In this document: positions 27,371 to 35,772 of the stretch, piece after piece
Layout: each line of letters starts with the position of its first letter
Position numbering within the stretch: position 1 is the first letter of the stretch
Assembly (NCBI RefSeq): GCF_020181615.1
Contig: NZ_CP084029.1
Location: forward strand, 2,806,640-2,870,639
From: [Mycobacterium] crassicus
GTDB lineage: Bacteria > Actinomycetota > Actinomycetes > Mycobacteriales > Mycobacteriaceae
Length of the DNA: 64,000 bases
Reading direction: 5' to 3'
Position numbers and translations under genes: made by a program
Notes under the pieces: model-generated
What the model was told of the DNA's origin: nothing
The model's database searches: none
The model's input: the letters and a program-made list of their open reading frames with translations, nothing else

Positions 27371-28139
27371 TGATGGTCCGCAGCTGCTGCATCGCCGAGC
27401 CCTCGACACTGCGGCGCGCGGCCGGCTCGGGCGGAGGCGGCGGCGCCGGCTGGGCCTGCGCGGCCTGCTGCGCGGCCTGCTGAGCCGCGGCGGCCCGCAA
27501 CTGCTCAGCCATCGGCTCGGGCAACCGCACCGGCAACGGGGAACGCACCGGCATCGGAGTGTCACCGCGGCGGACAACGGTGTCCGCCAACGCTTCCCGG
27601 GCCTGCGCGGTAAGGGCGTCCATGGTCTCGTGTCGGCCGTTGACCACGCAACGCACCATCCATCGGTAGCCGTCGACTCCGATGAACCGGACCGAGCCGG
27701 CCGCCGATCCGACCACTTCGCGCCCCCACGGGCCGTCGATGACGCTGACGCTCGCGGAGTCCCGACGCAGCGCGTCGGCCAACTCGGCGGCCACCTCACG
27801 CCACAGCCCGGCGGACTTCGGTGCGGCGTAGGCGGCAATGTTGAACCGGCCGTTGGCGGTCACCAGCCATACCGCGCTGGGCACGCCCGCCTCACTCAAT
27901 TCGACCTGCACCTGGGCGCCTTCGGGCATCGGCACCAGCACCGAGCCCAAGTCGAGGCGGGCCGTCGCCGCCGCCGCCGGGTCGTCGAAATCCTCGATGT
28001 CGAAGGGTCCGTCCATCTCCTCGCCGGACTCCGCGTCGTATTCCTCCGGTTCCAGACCGTCGAGATCCGACTCGGCGCCGACAGGCTCCTCGGCCGCTGT
28101 GCCGTCGCCGCCCTTACGCCCACGTTTACCGAATGCCAT
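27360..28139 (-). CDS. DUF3710 protein
   Basis: A 259-residue protein equivalent to Rv2696c. It begins with a basic leader (MAFGKRGRKGGD), then a strongly acidic stretch of about 50 residues. The DUF3710 core runs from about DLGSVLVPMPEGAQVQVE to ALTAQAREALADTVV. The C-terminus is low-complexity Ala/Gln/Pro. No function is established. ATG 28139 is used rather than the adjacent GTG 28142. It follows dut by 29 bases in the same direction, an arrangement kept across actinobacteria. Its last codons lie in the third tandem repeat. Confidence 0.82.
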   Translation of the reverse strand: MAFGKRGRKGGDGTAAEEPVGAESDLDGLEPEEYDAESGEEMDGPFDIEDFDDPAAAATARLDLGSVLVPMPEGAQVQVELSEAGVPSAVWLVTANGRFNIAAYAAPKSAGLWREVAAELADALRRDSASVSVIDGPWGREVVGSAAGSVRFIGVDGYRWMVRCVVNGRHETMDALTAQAREALADTVVRRGDTPMPVRSPLPVRLPEPMAEQLRAAAAQQAAQQAAQAQPAPPPPPEPAARRSVEGSAMQQLRTITGG

Positions 28140-28168
28140 CACAACCGCCCACCTTCGTCACTTCGCTG

Positions 28169-28633
28169 TCACAAACTCGCATGCCCACCCGACGAGCCAT
28201 GCCCGTCGGCGCCCCGAGTCGTCGCGGCCAGCCCTGCCTCGTCGAATGACGTCACCTCGAGCAGTTCGGGAAGCTCAACCCGCTGCACCAGCAGTTGCGC
28301 GATCCGGTCGCCGCGGTGGATCTCGATGGGCGTCGTCGGATCGAGGTTGATCAGCGAGACCTTGATCTCGCCGCGGTAGCCCGCGTCGACAGTTCCGGGG
28401 CTGTTGACGATCGAAAGACCTACGCGTGCCGCCAAACCCGAGCGGGGATGCACCAAACCCACCATGCCCAACGGTATCGCTACCGCGATGCCCGTGCCCA
28501 CCAGGGCGCGCTCACCCGGGGCCAGCTCGATATCGACCGCACTGTAGAGGTCGATACCGGCATCGCCGGCATGGGCGCGGCTCGGCAGGGGCAGATCAGG
28601 ATCCAGGCGGACAACCGCGAGACTGGGCGACAC
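28169..28633 (-). CDS. dut: dUTP diphosphatase
   Basis: A 154-residue trimeric dUTPase that hydrolyses dUTP to dUMP and pyrophosphate, protecting DNA from uracil. All five motifs are visible: motif [12 protein letters not shown], motif II HPRSGLA, motif [20 protein letters not shown], motif [12 protein letters not shown], motif [19 protein letters not shown] 28633 gives exactly the M. tuberculosis length of 154 residues. In mycobacteria the tail and a genus-specific loop are needed beyond catalysis. The gene is divergent from the DUF3093 gene by 25 bp. Confidence 0.95.
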   Translation of the reverse strand: MSPSLAVVRLDPDLPLPSRAHAGDAGIDLYSAVDIELAPGERALVGTGIAVAIPLGMVGLVHPRSGLAARVGLSIVNSPGTVDAGYRGEIKVSLINLDPTTPIEIHRGDRIAQLLVQRVELPELLEVTSFDEAGLAATTRGADGHGSSGGHASL

Positions 28634-28658
28634 GAGGCGCAAGACTACCCTTAGCCGC

Positions 28659-29135
28659 GTGTCGGGATCGCGTCTCACATCGCAAACAGTGCGCTACCGC
28701 GAGCAGCTATGGGTGCCGTGGTGGTGGTGGCCCGTGGGCTTCGTGGGTGCCGGGTTGATGGCCTACGAAGTCCGGCTGGGGCTGCGCAGCCTGCCCGGCT
28801 GGTTGCCCTTCGCGGCGTTCTTCGGGATCACCGTGGCAGCCCTGCTCTGGCTGGGACGCATCCAGGTGCGCGTCACCGACAACAATGGGCGGACCGAGCT
28901 GTGGGTCGGGGAGGCGCACCTGCCCGGGAGCGTGATCGCGCGCTCCGCGCCGGTACCGCAGTCCGCCAAATCGGCCGCGCTGGGGCGGCAACTCGACCCC
29001 GCGGCATATGTCGTCCACCGCGGCTGGGTGGGGCCCATGATGCTGGTCGTCCTCGACGACCCCGACGACCCGACACCGTACTGGCTGGTCAGCTGTCGTC
29101 ATCCAGAGCGCGTGCTGGCGGCCTTGCAGGACTAG
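28659..29135 (+). CDS. DUF3093 membrane protein
   Basis: A 158-residue protein equivalent to Rv2698. Two adjacent hydrophobic hairpin helices (about [20 protein letters not shown] and [18 protein letters not shown]) anchor it. A cytosolic beta-rich domain follows with [16 protein letters not shown] and a C-terminal block [19 protein letters not shown] typical of DUF3093. Function is unknown. GTG 28659 starts within a 25-bp gap from the divergent dut gene, so both share one promoter region. The 96-bp gap after its stop to the convergent DUF4193 gene is GC-rich, with no clear terminator. Confidence 0.82.
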   Translation: MSGSRLTSQTVRYREQLWVPWWWWPVGFVGAGLMAYEVRLGLRSLPGWLPFAAFFGITVAALLWLGRIQVRVTDNNGRTELWVGEAHLPGSVIARSAPVPQSAKSAALGRQLDPAAYVVHRGWVGPMMLVVLDDPDDPTPYWLVSCRHPERVLAALQD

Positions 29136-29231
29136 CGACGATCGCAACCGCGACGGAGTCGGGCGCTGGGGGCGCCTCCCGCTCGCAGGGGCCGGGTCGT
29201 CGTCATCAGGGATGAGTGGGGAGTTCGGAGA

Positions 29232-29534
29232 TCAGGCCGCGCAGTCGGTGCAGATCATCACGCCGTTCTTCTCGCTGGCCAGGCGGCTGCGGTGCTGAAC
29301 CAGAAAACAGCTCGAGCAGGTGAATTCGTCGGCTTGCTTGGGGATGACGCGCACCGACAGCTCTTCGCCGGACAAATCGGCCCCGGGCAGTTCGAACGAC
29401 TCGGCGGATTCCGATTCGTCCACATCGACCACGGCAGATTGCGCCTCATTACGCCGCGCCTTGAGTTCCTCCAATGAATCCTCGGAAACATCGTCGGTCT
29501 CGGTACGCCGCGGTGCGTCGTAGTCAGTAGCCAT
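29232..29534 (-). CDS. DUF4193 zinc-ribbon protein
   Basis: A 100-residue acidic protein equivalent to Rv2699c. The N-terminal half is rich in Asp/Glu. The C-terminus holds two CxxC pairs (FTCSSCFLVQ and MICTDCAA) about 20 residues apart, a zinc-ribbon typical of DUF4193. The family is highly conserved in actinobacteria and is reported as essential in M. tuberculosis screens. Its role is unknown; a transcription or division factor has been suggested for relatives. It is divergent from cei over 170 bp. Confidence 0.85.
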   Translation of the reverse strand: MATDYDAPRRTETDDVSEDSLEELKARRNEAQSAVVDVDESESAESFELPGADLSGEELSVRVIPKQADEFTCSSCFLVQHRSRLASEKNGVMICTDCAA

Positions 29535-29704
29535 CGTCTTCTCCCCTCACTCCCCTCGTTACCCTGCGCGAGCTTTGTACCAGCGTCGAACGCATCCACC
29601 AAATGATTCGTGCCCGGTTCGCCCGAAGATCAACTGTGATTTGTATCACATTCTGCCCTTGACCACGGTCATCACCCGTGCGGGCGCCCTTTAGAGTGCC
29701 TTAC

Positions 29705-30355
29705 GTGGTCGCGCAAATCACTACCGGCACCGAGTTCGACAAACATGGTCTGCCCTTCCGGCGGCGCAACAATCGCCCCGCCGCCTACGCCCTCGCCTGT
29801 CTGGCCCTGCTGACCGCTGTGGCCTGGGCGGTAGCGCTGACGCGGCCGACCGACGTCCACGAGGTCGCGGTGTGCAACGCGCCGCCGGCACCGACCGAAC
29901 CGGACCAGCCGCGGCTGGGCACCCAGGTGCCGCGCGCCGCGATGATCAACACCGTCCCGGCCAAGTTGGCCGACATCAAGGCCCGCGTCCTCAACGCCAG
30001 CGGGCGCGCCGGGCAGGCCGCCGACACCGCCGACGCGCTGCGCGACGACGGCTTCGCCCAGCCGACCGCAGCCAACGACCCGATCTACGCGGACGGCCGA
30101 CTGGACTGCCATGGCCAGATTCGTTTCGGCGAGGCCGGACAGGCCGCGGCGGCCGCCCTATGGCTGGTGGCCCCGTGCGCCGAACTGTTCCGCGACGACC
30201 GCCCCGACGACACCGTCGACCTGGCGGTCGGCAGCGACTTCGTCAGCCTCGCCCACAGCGATGACATCGAAGCGGCGTTGGCCGGGTTGCGCCCGGACGC
30301 CACCGGGCTGCCCGACGCGGCACTGCTGACCAAGATCCACTCCGGCACCTGCTGA
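29705..30355 (+). CDS. cei: Cei, cell-envelope integrity protein
   Basis: A 216-residue protein equivalent to Rv2700. A short cytosolic part (FDKHGLPFRRRNNRP) is followed by one membrane helix (AAYALACLALLTAVAWAVAL). The extracytoplasmic LytR_C-type domain starts around KARVLNASGRAGQAADTADAL. Two disulfide-capable cysteines lie in VAVCNAP and the C-terminal SGTC. The M. tuberculosis protein is needed for envelope integrity and virulence. GTG 29705 matches the M. tuberculosis start after its two extra residues. It ends 24 bases before ppgK; the suhB gene that sits between them in M. tuberculosis is absent. Confidence 0.88.
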   Translation: MVAQITTGTEFDKHGLPFRRRNNRPAAYALACLALLTAVAWAVALTRPTDVHEVAVCNAPPAPTEPDQPRLGTQVPRAAMINTVPAKLADIKARVLNASGRAGQAADTADALRDDGFAQPTAANDPIYADGRLDCHGQIRFGEAGQAAAAALWLVAPCAELFRDDRPDDTVDLAVGSDFVSLAHSDDIEAALAGLRPDATGLPDAALLTKIHSGTC

Positions 30356-30379
30356 CGACCGACCCGTCGAGGAGAACCG

Positions 30380-31198
30380 ATGACCGGCACTGCCCCAATC
30401 GCCCACCCGGCTGCGGCGTCCGCCGTCCCCACCGGCGGGGTGTGGCCACAACGCCGGGGCTTCGGTGTCGACGTCGGCGGCAGCGGCATCAAGGGCGGCG
30501 TCGTCGATCTCGAGACCGGCGCGCTGATCGGCGAGCGGTTCAAGCTGCCCACCCCGAGCCCGGCCACTCCGGCCGCGGTCGCCCAGACGGTCGCCGCGGT
30601 GGTCCGAGACTTCGGCTGGACCGGCCCCCTGGGGGTCACCTATCCCGGCGTGGTGATCGACGGCATCGTGCAGACCGCCGCCAACGTGGACAAATCCTGG
30701 ATCGGCGTCAACGCCCAGTCGGCGATCGCGGCCGAACTCGACGGCCAGCCCGTCGTCATCCTCAACGACGCCGACGCCGCCGGTCTGGCCGAAGTGCGAT
30801 TCGGCGCGGGCCGCGACCACACCGGTGTGGTCGTGTTGCTCACATTCGGGACCGGGATCGGCTCGGCGGTGATCCACAACGGAAAGTTGCTGCCCAACAC
30901 CGAACTCGGGCACATCGATGTGGACGGCAAGGAGGCCGAGCACCGCGCCGCGGCGTCGGTCAAGGAGCGCAGGAACTGGACCATGGAAAAGTGGTCCAAG
31001 CAGGTGACCAGGGTGCTGGTAGCGATTGAGAACGCGCTGTGCCCGGATCTGATCATCGTGGGTGGCGGCATCAGCCGGAAAGCCGACCGGTGGGTGCCGC
31101 TGCTGGGCAACCGGACTCCGGTGGTGGCTGCGACACTGCAGAACACCGCGGGGATCGTCGGGGCGGCGATGGCGTCCACCGCGGACGTCACCCACTGA
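30380..31198 (+). CDS. ppgK: Polyphosphate glucokinase
   Basis: A 272-residue ROK-family kinase, PPGK (Rv2702), which phosphorylates glucose using polyphosphate or ATP. The phosphate-binding motif is GFGVDVGGSGIKGGVVD (about residues 29-45). The sugar-binding region contains LNDADAAGLAEVRFG and ELGHIDVDGKEAEH. The C-terminal phrase IIVGGGISRKADRW is typical of the family. GAGGAGAACCG precedes ATG 30380. It is followed by sigA over 183 bp. It allows use of polyphosphate stores for glycolysis. Confidence 0.93.
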   Translation: MTGTAPIAHPAAASAVPTGGVWPQRRGFGVDVGGSGIKGGVVDLETGALIGERFKLPTPSPATPAAVAQTVAAVVRDFGWTGPLGVTYPGVVIDGIVQTAANVDKSWIGVNAQSAIAAELDGQPVVILNDADAAGLAEVRFGAGRDHTGVVVLLTFGTGIGSAVIHNGKLLPNTELGHIDVDGKEAEHRAAASVKERRNWTMEKWSKQVTRVLVAIENALCPDLIIVGGGISRKADRWVPLLGNRTPVVAATLQNTAGIVGAAMASTADVTH

Positions 31199-31236
31199 AT
31201 TACGCCCGCTCAGCGATTGCCGCCGCCCACTGTCGT

Positions 31237-31299
31237 TACAATGGTCCGCGGCGGCCGCCTAACCGATAGCGGCGACTATCCCAGTTGATCTCCCAACTG
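31237..31299 (+). promoter_or_regulatory. sigA promoter element and twin stem-loops in its leader
   Basis: TACAAT at 31237-31242 is a good -10 hexamer, but no well-spaced -35 is evident. It would give a leader of about 130 bases before GTG 31382. Just downstream lie two perfect back-to-back hairpins with six-base loops: GATAG-N6-CTATC at 31265-31280 and CAGTTG-N6-CAACTG at 31282-31299. They may stabilise the mRNA or control sigA translation. Promoter strength and start are not proven. Confidence 0.5.
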
Positions 31300-31381
31300 A
31301 GAGCCGATATCCGACATACCCGACACTTTCGGTCGCGCACAGCCCTGCGAACTGGAAGTCAGTCCGACCGAAGGGGTGGAC

Positions 31382-32845
31382 GTGGCAGCGAGCAAGGCAA
31401 CGCCGACGACTGAGGAGCCGAAGAAGCGCACCGCCGCCAAGTCGACCGCCGATGCCGCGGACCCGGCGCCGGCAAAGCGCACCGCGGCGAAGGCCACCAA
31501 GACTGCTCCCGCCCGTAAGGCCACCAAGACGACGGCGCGCGCGGCGACCAAGAGCACCGCGGCCAAGAAGGCCGACGCTGACGCCAAGCCGAAGACCCGC
31601 TCGACCCGGGCGAAGAAGGCGACGGCCGCCAAGGACGCCGACCCCGACCTCGGCACAGACGAGCTCGACACCGAGCTCGACGCCGAGCCCGGTGACGACG
31701 ACATCGACGACGACGGCGACGACCTGGCTATCGACGACATCGAGGACGGCGAGAGCGACACCGCAGCGCCGGGACCAGCCGCCGTCGCAGCCGGCGGTGC
31801 GGTCGACGAAGAAGACGAAGAGATCGCCGAGCCGAGCGAGAAGGACAAGGCCTCAGGCGATTTCGTCTGGGACGAAGAGGAGTCCGAGGCGCTGCGCCAG
31901 GCCCGTAAGGACGCCGAGCTCACCGCGTCGGCCGACTCGGTCCGCGCCTACCTCAAGCAGATCGGCAAGGTGGCACTGCTCAACGCCGAAGAGGAAGTCG
32001 AGCTGGCCAAGCGCATCGAGGCCGGCCTGTTCGCCACCCAGAAGATGACCGAGCACACCGAGAAGGGCGAGAAGCTGGCCGTCGCCTACCGGCGTGACAT
32101 GGCGTGGATCTGCCGCGACGGCGACCGGGCCAAGAACCACCTGCTCGAGGCCAACCTGCGACTGGTGGTGTCGCTGGCCAAGCGTTACACCGGCCGCGGG
32201 ATGGCGTTCCTGGACCTGATCCAGGAGGGCAACCTGGGCCTGATCCGTGCGGTGGAGAAGTTCGACTACACCAAGGGCTACAAGTTCTCCACCTACGCCA
32301 CCTGGTGGATCCGCCAGGCCATCACCCGCGCCATGGCCGATCAGGCGCGCACCATCCGTATTCCGGTGCACATGGTCGAGGTGATCAACAAGCTCGGCCG
32401 TATCCAGCGCGAGCTGCTGCAGGACCTGGGCCGCGAGCCCACCCCCGAGGAACTCGCCCGCGAGATGGACATCACCCCGGAGAAGGTGCTGGAGATCCAG
32501 CAGTACGCCCGGGAACCGATCTCGCTGGACCAGACCATCGGCGACGAGGGCGACTCGCAGCTCGGTGACTTCATCGAGGACTCCGAGGCTGTAGTAGCCG
32601 TCGATGCCGTGTCGTTCACCCTGCTACAGGACCAGCTGCAGTCGGTACTCGAGACGCTCTCCGAGCGTGAGGCCGGCGTGGTGCGACTGCGCTTCGGGCT
32701 GACCGACGGGCAGCCGCGCACGCTCGACGAGATCGGCCAGGTCTACGGCGTCACCCGCGAGCGCATCCGTCAGATCGAGTCGAAGACGATGTCTAAGCTG
32801 CGCCACCCCAGCCGGTCCCAGGTTCTGCGCGACTACCTGGACTAG
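31382..32845 (+). CDS. sigA: SigA, principal RNA polymerase sigma factor
   Basis: A 487-residue group 1 sigma factor (Rv2703). The N-terminus is a Lys/Ala-rich repetitive tail, then an acidic block (about residues 85-150) that stands in for region 1.1. Region 1.2 starts [17 protein letters not shown]. Region 2 contains [20 protein letters not shown] and [14 protein letters not shown] for -10 recognition. Region 3 has [19 protein letters not shown]. Region 4.2 is [19 protein letters not shown] for the -35. It directs housekeeping transcription. GTG 31382 follows AAGGGG by five bases; GTG 31376 is weaker. A stem-loop after the stop (32854-32909) may end the transcript. Confidence 0.96.
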   Translation: MAASKATPTTEEPKKRTAAKSTADAADPAPAKRTAAKATKTAPARKATKTTARAATKSTAAKKADADAKPKTRSTRAKKATAAKDADPDLGTDELDTELDAEPGDDDIDDDGDDLAIDDIEDGESDTAAPGPAAVAAGGAVDEEDEEIAEPSEKDKASGDFVWDEEESEALRQARKDAELTASADSVRAYLKQIGKVALLNAEEEVELAKRIEAGLFATQKMTEHTEKGEKLAVAYRRDMAWICRDGDRAKNHLLEANLRLVVSLAKRYTGRGMAFLDLIQEGNLGLIRAVEKFDYTKGYKFSTYATWWIRQAITRAMADQARTIRIPVHMVEVINKLGRIQRELLQDLGREPTPEELAREMDITPEKVLEIQQYAREPISLDQTIGDEGDSQLGDFIEDSEAVVAVDAVSFTLLQDQLQSVLETLSEREAGVVRLRFGLTDGQPRTLDEIGQVYGVTRERIRQIESKTMSKLRHPSRSQVLRDYLD

Positions 32846-32853
32846 CACGCACC

Positions 32854-32909
32854 CAGACGGCCGAAAAGCCCTTACGTCGGAGTACGCCGAGTTGCTGTCG
32901 GGCCGTCTG
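32854..32909 (+). terminator. Candidate sigA terminator
   Basis: CAGACGGCC (32854-32862) and GGCCGTCTG (32901-32909) form a perfect nine-pair stem just after the sigA stop. The loop includes an inner TCGG/CCGA pairing. There is no T-tract. The position, between sigA and the next small gene, supports a terminator or a 3' stabilising hairpin. Confidence 0.5.
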
Positions 32910-32951
32910 AGCCCGGCAGCCGGCGACGCTCGCCACGTAGGATCGCGAACC

Positions 32952-33239
32952 ATGGCGACCGATCCCGAGTCACCCCGCAAATTCTCCGCACTGCTCAAGC
33001 GCGCTGTGGCCCACGGTCACCCGGCGCCGGCCGAAGCCGATCTGGACCCGGCCGTGCTCGCCGCCATCAATGCCGTCGCCACCGCGTGGCCGCGAGTGCC
33101 CGCTGCGCTGATCAACAAGGCGCAGAACACGTTCGCCCGTAGCGAACGCACCAGGGTGTCCGCGGCCAAGCCCACCACCCCGCTCAACATCAATCCGCCG
33201 CCGGGAACGCACCGTCCGGGCCCGGCCGGTAGGCGCTGA
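32952..33239 (+). CDS. Small hypothetical protein
   Basis: A 95-residue protein with no signal peptide or membrane segment. The middle has a regular helical stretch (LDPAVLAAINAVATAWPRVP) and the tail is rich in Thr, Pro and Arg. I do not recognise the family. Its 3' end overlaps the convergent DUF952 gene by 50 bases, which is more than usual in this window and leaves some doubt about the exact ends. It begins 106 bases after sigA. Confidence 0.5.
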   Translation: MATDPESPRKFSALLKRAVAHGHPAPAEADLDPAVLAAINAVATAWPRVPAALINKAQNTFARSERTRVSAAKPTTPLNINPPPGTHRPGPAGRR

Positions 33240-33543
33240 CCCCGACCACCGCGCCCACCGGCAGCGGCCCGTACAGGTGCGGGAAAAGCATCGCGTCGGG
33301 ATCACCTGGCACGCCCGGCTCCCAGCGCACCGGTGCCGCCACCTCGGCCGGATCTACCTGCAGCAACACCAGATCCGTCCGCCCCCGGTAGAGCCGGTTG
33401 GCGGGCAGGTGCACCTGCTGCGGCGTCGACAGGTGCACGAAGCCCACCGCGTCCAACGACTCCGGGCGCAGCGCGCCACGCTCCTGAGCGAGCGCCCACT
33501 CCTGGTCGCTGCACAAGTGGACGAGGTCGCCGTCGTAGTTCAT
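33190..33543 (-). CDS. DUF952 family protein
   Basis: A 117-residue protein of the DUF952 family. Key phrases are ALRPESLDAVGFVHLSTPQQV and LLQVDPAEVAAPVRWEPG, then AMLFPHLYGPLPVGAVVGV. The fold resembles an ADP-ribosyl-transferase-like or RNA-2'-phosphotransferase-like domain in relatives. Activity is not established. ATG 33543 (MNYDGDLVHL) is chosen as it starts the conserved domain. It overlaps the convergent small gene by 50 bases at its 3' end. Confidence 0.8.
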   Translation of the reverse strand: MNYDGDLVHLCSDQEWALAQERGALRPESLDAVGFVHLSTPQQVHLPANRLYRGRTDLVLLQVDPAEVAAPVRWEPGVPGDPDAMLFPHLYGPLPVGAVVGVSAYRPGPDGAFPAAD

Positions 33544-33663
33544 CGATCCGATCTTGCCAGCGGTCCGCGAAGGGTGAGACACGACACAGCCGAAGCCGGG
33601 AACAACGCCGAACGCGCAAGCGTCTGACACACTTGACGACAACCGCGAGATACGGAGGAGCCC

Positions 33664-33858
33664 ATGAACGCGACTCTGACCAGTCCTGAGCTGACTCGGG
33701 CTGATCGATGCGACCGGTGCGGCGCTGCCGCCCGGGTGCGAGCCACGCTGCCCTCCGGAGCCGAACTGCTCTTCTGCCAGCATCACGCCAACGAGCACGA
33801 GGCCAAGCTGGTCGAGCTGGCCGCCGTGATTCAGGTCAGTGCCCAGGTCGAGGCCTAA
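33664..33858 (+). CDS. DUF7455 small zinc-binding-like protein
   Basis: A 64-residue protein with the pattern CDRCGAAARVRATLPSGAELLFCQHHANEH. The CxxC and CxHH group can bind one zinc. This matches the small actinobacterial DUF7455 family, which often sits near sigma-factor and nucleotide genes. GGAGGAGCCC precedes ATG 33664, a strong ribosome-binding site, which supports a real gene despite its size. Function is unknown. It ends 85 bases before the YihY gene. Confidence 0.75.
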   Translation: MNATLTSPELTRADRCDRCGAAARVRATLPSGAELLFCQHHANEHEAKLVELAAVIQVSAQVEA

Positions 33859-33943
33859 TCAATCGGAGGCCCCGGACCGCGCGCAACACGCCGACGGCAG
33901 CGATTGTGCGGTAGTACCACTCGTCAGGAATGCTGGGCTGGTC

Positions 33944-34891
33944 ATGAGTGACCAAATCCCCAAACCCTCCCGTCACCACCTGCTGCGCATTGCTCGCCGC
34001 ACCTTGGTGAAAAGCTGGGACGACTCGATCTTCGCCGAGTCGGCGCAGGCGGGCTTCTGGTCGGTGCTGTCGCTGCCGCCGCTGCTGCTCGGGATGCTGG
34101 GCAGCCTGTCGTATGTGGCGCCGCTGTTCGGCCCGGACACCCTGGCGACCATCCAGGACCGGCTGATCGGCATGGCCAGCAGCTTCTTCTCGAAGAACGT
34201 CGTGGTGGAGATCATCGAGCCCACGGTGCGCGACATCGTCGCCAACGCTCGCGGCGAGGTGGTCTCGCTGGGCTTCGTGATTTCGCTGTGGGCCGGTTCC
34301 TCGGCGGTCTCGGCTTTCGTCGACTCGGTGGTCGAGGCCCACGATCAGACGCCGCTGCGCCACCCGGTGCGGCAACGGTTCTTCGCGCTGGGTCTGTATG
34401 TCGCGATGCTGGTGATCGCCGTGGCCGGGGCACCGTTCGCCGCACTGGGACCGCACGCGGTGGCCGAACACATCCCGGAGCGCTGGACCGACCTACTGCG
34501 ATTCGGTTACTACCCGATGCTGGTGTTGGGACTGCTGCTGGCGGTGACCGTGCTCTACCGGGTGTCGCTGCCCAAGCCGCTGCCCTCGCATCGACTGGTG
34601 ATCGGCGCCGTGCTGGCCACCGCGGTGTTCGTCGTGGCCACGATGGGGCTGCGGATCTACCTGCGCTACATCACCAGCACCGGATACACCTACGGAGCGC
34701 TGGCGACGCCGATCGCCTTCCTCCTGTTCGCATTTCTGTTGGGCTTCGCGATCATGATGGGCGCGGAACTGAACGCCGCCATCCAGGAGGAGTGGCCGGC
34801 GCAGTCCACCCACCTACACCAGTTCCGTAATTGGCTGGTGTCACGACCGGACCGGTTTGGCCGGGACAGCGATCCGGTCAGGCGCTCTTGA
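33944..34891 (+). CDS. YihY/BrkB-family membrane protein
   Basis: A 315-residue inner-membrane protein equivalent to Rv2707, with about six hydrophobic segments. The family mark AESAQAGFWSVLSLPPLLLGML lies near the N-terminus. The later segment TGYTYGALATPIAFLLFAFLLGFAIMMGAELNAAIQ ends in the conserved GAELN motif. The BrkB name comes from a serum-resistance factor, but the molecular role is unproven and RNase BN is a misnomer. ATG 33944 begins MSDQIPKPSRHHLL. The 3' end overlaps the convergent DUF3039 gene by 14 bases. Confidence 0.85.
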   Translation: MSDQIPKPSRHHLLRIARRTLVKSWDDSIFAESAQAGFWSVLSLPPLLLGMLGSLSYVAPLFGPDTLATIQDRLIGMASSFFSKNVVVEIIEPTVRDIVANARGEVVSLGFVISLWAGSSAVSAFVDSVVEAHDQTPLRHPVRQRFFALGLYVAMLVIAVAGAPFAALGPHAVAEHIPERWTDLLRFGYYPMLVLGLLLAVTVLYRVSLPKPLPSHRLVIGAVLATAVFVVATMGLRIYLRYITSTGYTYGALATPIAFLLFAFLLGFAIMMGAELNAAIQEEWPAQSTHLHQFRNWLVSRPDRFGRDSDPVRRS

Positions 34892-35123
34892 GCGTCGCGT
34901 AGATCCGCTTGCAGTCCGGGCAGACGGGCGACCCGGGCTTGGCCGATTTGGTCACCGGGAACACCTCACCGCACAACGCCACCACGTGAGTGCCCATGAC
35001 CGCGCTCTCGGCGATCTTGTCCTTCTTGACGTAGTGGAAGTACTTGGGGGTGTCGCCGTCGGTCCCGTCATCTACGCGTTCGTCGGCATCGGTGCGTTCG
35101 AGGGTGTCGGTCTGTATGCCCAT
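34878..35123 (-). CDS. DUF3039 protein
   Basis: An 81-residue acidic protein equivalent to Rv2708c. The conserved core reads YFHYVKKDKIAESAVMGTHVVALCGEV and ends SPVCPDCKRIYATLK. Its single Cys plus a CxxC could bind zinc. DUF3039 is an actinobacterial family without a known role. AGGAAG precedes ATG 35123. It is divergent from the DUF3099 gene by 77 bp. Confidence 0.83.
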   Translation of the reverse strand: MGIQTDTLERTDADERVDDGTDGDTPKYFHYVKKDKIAESAVMGTHVVALCGEVFPVTKSAKPGSPVCPDCKRIYATLKSA

Positions 35124-35200
35124 CTTCCTATTGTGCCCAGAACTCAATCGATCCCAAAACCCCTTGTGCCACCGCGCCGGGCATATGGGACAGTGGAAAC

Positions 35201-35644
35201 ATGAAGCACGGCCCCCAGTTGGGTTTCGACGACGACGGTCGTCCGGTGCTCATCACAGCGGCGGCGCCGTCCTATGAGCAGCAGCACCGCGACCGGGTGC
35301 GCAAGTATCTGACGCTGATGGCGTTCCGCGTACCGGCGCTGATCCTGGCGGCGATCGCCTACGGACTGTGGCACAACGGCCTGATTTCGCTGCTGATCCT
35401 GGTCGGGTCGATCCCGCTGCCCTGGATGGCGGTGTTGATCGCCAACGACCGACCGCCTCGCAGCGCCGAGGAGCCCCGCAGATACGAAGCCGCTCCGACC
35501 CACACGCCGCTGTTCCCGACCGCCTCGCGTCCCGAGCTCGAACACCGGCAGCCACCGAAATCCCAGCCCGAATCAGTGGGCCCGGACCCGGGTGAAGTCG
35601 ATGGCGACGGTGCCGGCGAAGCGCCGCACGGTACCGGTTCTTAG
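35201..35644 (+). CDS. DUF3099 membrane protein
   Basis: A 147-residue protein equivalent to Rv2709. Two membrane helices (about [16 protein letters not shown] and [20 protein letters not shown]) form a hairpin, as in DUF3099. The N-terminus contains [20 protein letters not shown], conserved in the family. The C-terminus is a long Pro/Glu-rich tail. Function is unknown. sigB starts 128 bases downstream with its own promoter. Confidence 0.8.
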   Translation: MKHGPQLGFDDDGRPVLITAAAPSYEQQHRDRVRKYLTLMAFRVPALILAAIAYGLWHNGLISLLILVGSIPLPWMAVLIANDRPPRSAEEPRRYEAAPTHTPLFPTASRPELEHRQPPKSQPESVGPDPGEVDGDGAGEAPHGTGS

Positions 35645-35705
35645 CACATTCTCAAAATCACCGGCACATTTCCGCACGTCAAGTGGTGTGGAAACGTGGC
35701 CCGGC

Positions 35706-35732
35706 GGGAACTCTGCACCCGTGTTACGCGTT
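35706..35732 (+). promoter_or_regulatory. Stress-type (SigE/SigH-like) promoter of sigB
   Basis: GGGAAC at 35706-35711, a 17-base spacer and CGTT at 35729-35732 match the M. tuberculosis ECF consensus GGAAC-N17-CGTT used by SigE and SigH. It lies 41 bases before the sigB ATG. In M. tuberculosis sigB is known to be driven by these sigma factors, so the call is well supported, though the sigma used here is untested. Confidence 0.75.
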
Positions 35733-35772
35733 GTCACCTGTGACAGCTGAAGCCGATAAACGGGAGGCCGCA

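Noticed and set aside
29136..29231. GC-rich repeat GGGCGC/GCGCC after the DUF3093 gene as a terminator
   Set aside because: The pairing is short and offset, and no stem longer than five bases could be drawn with confidence.
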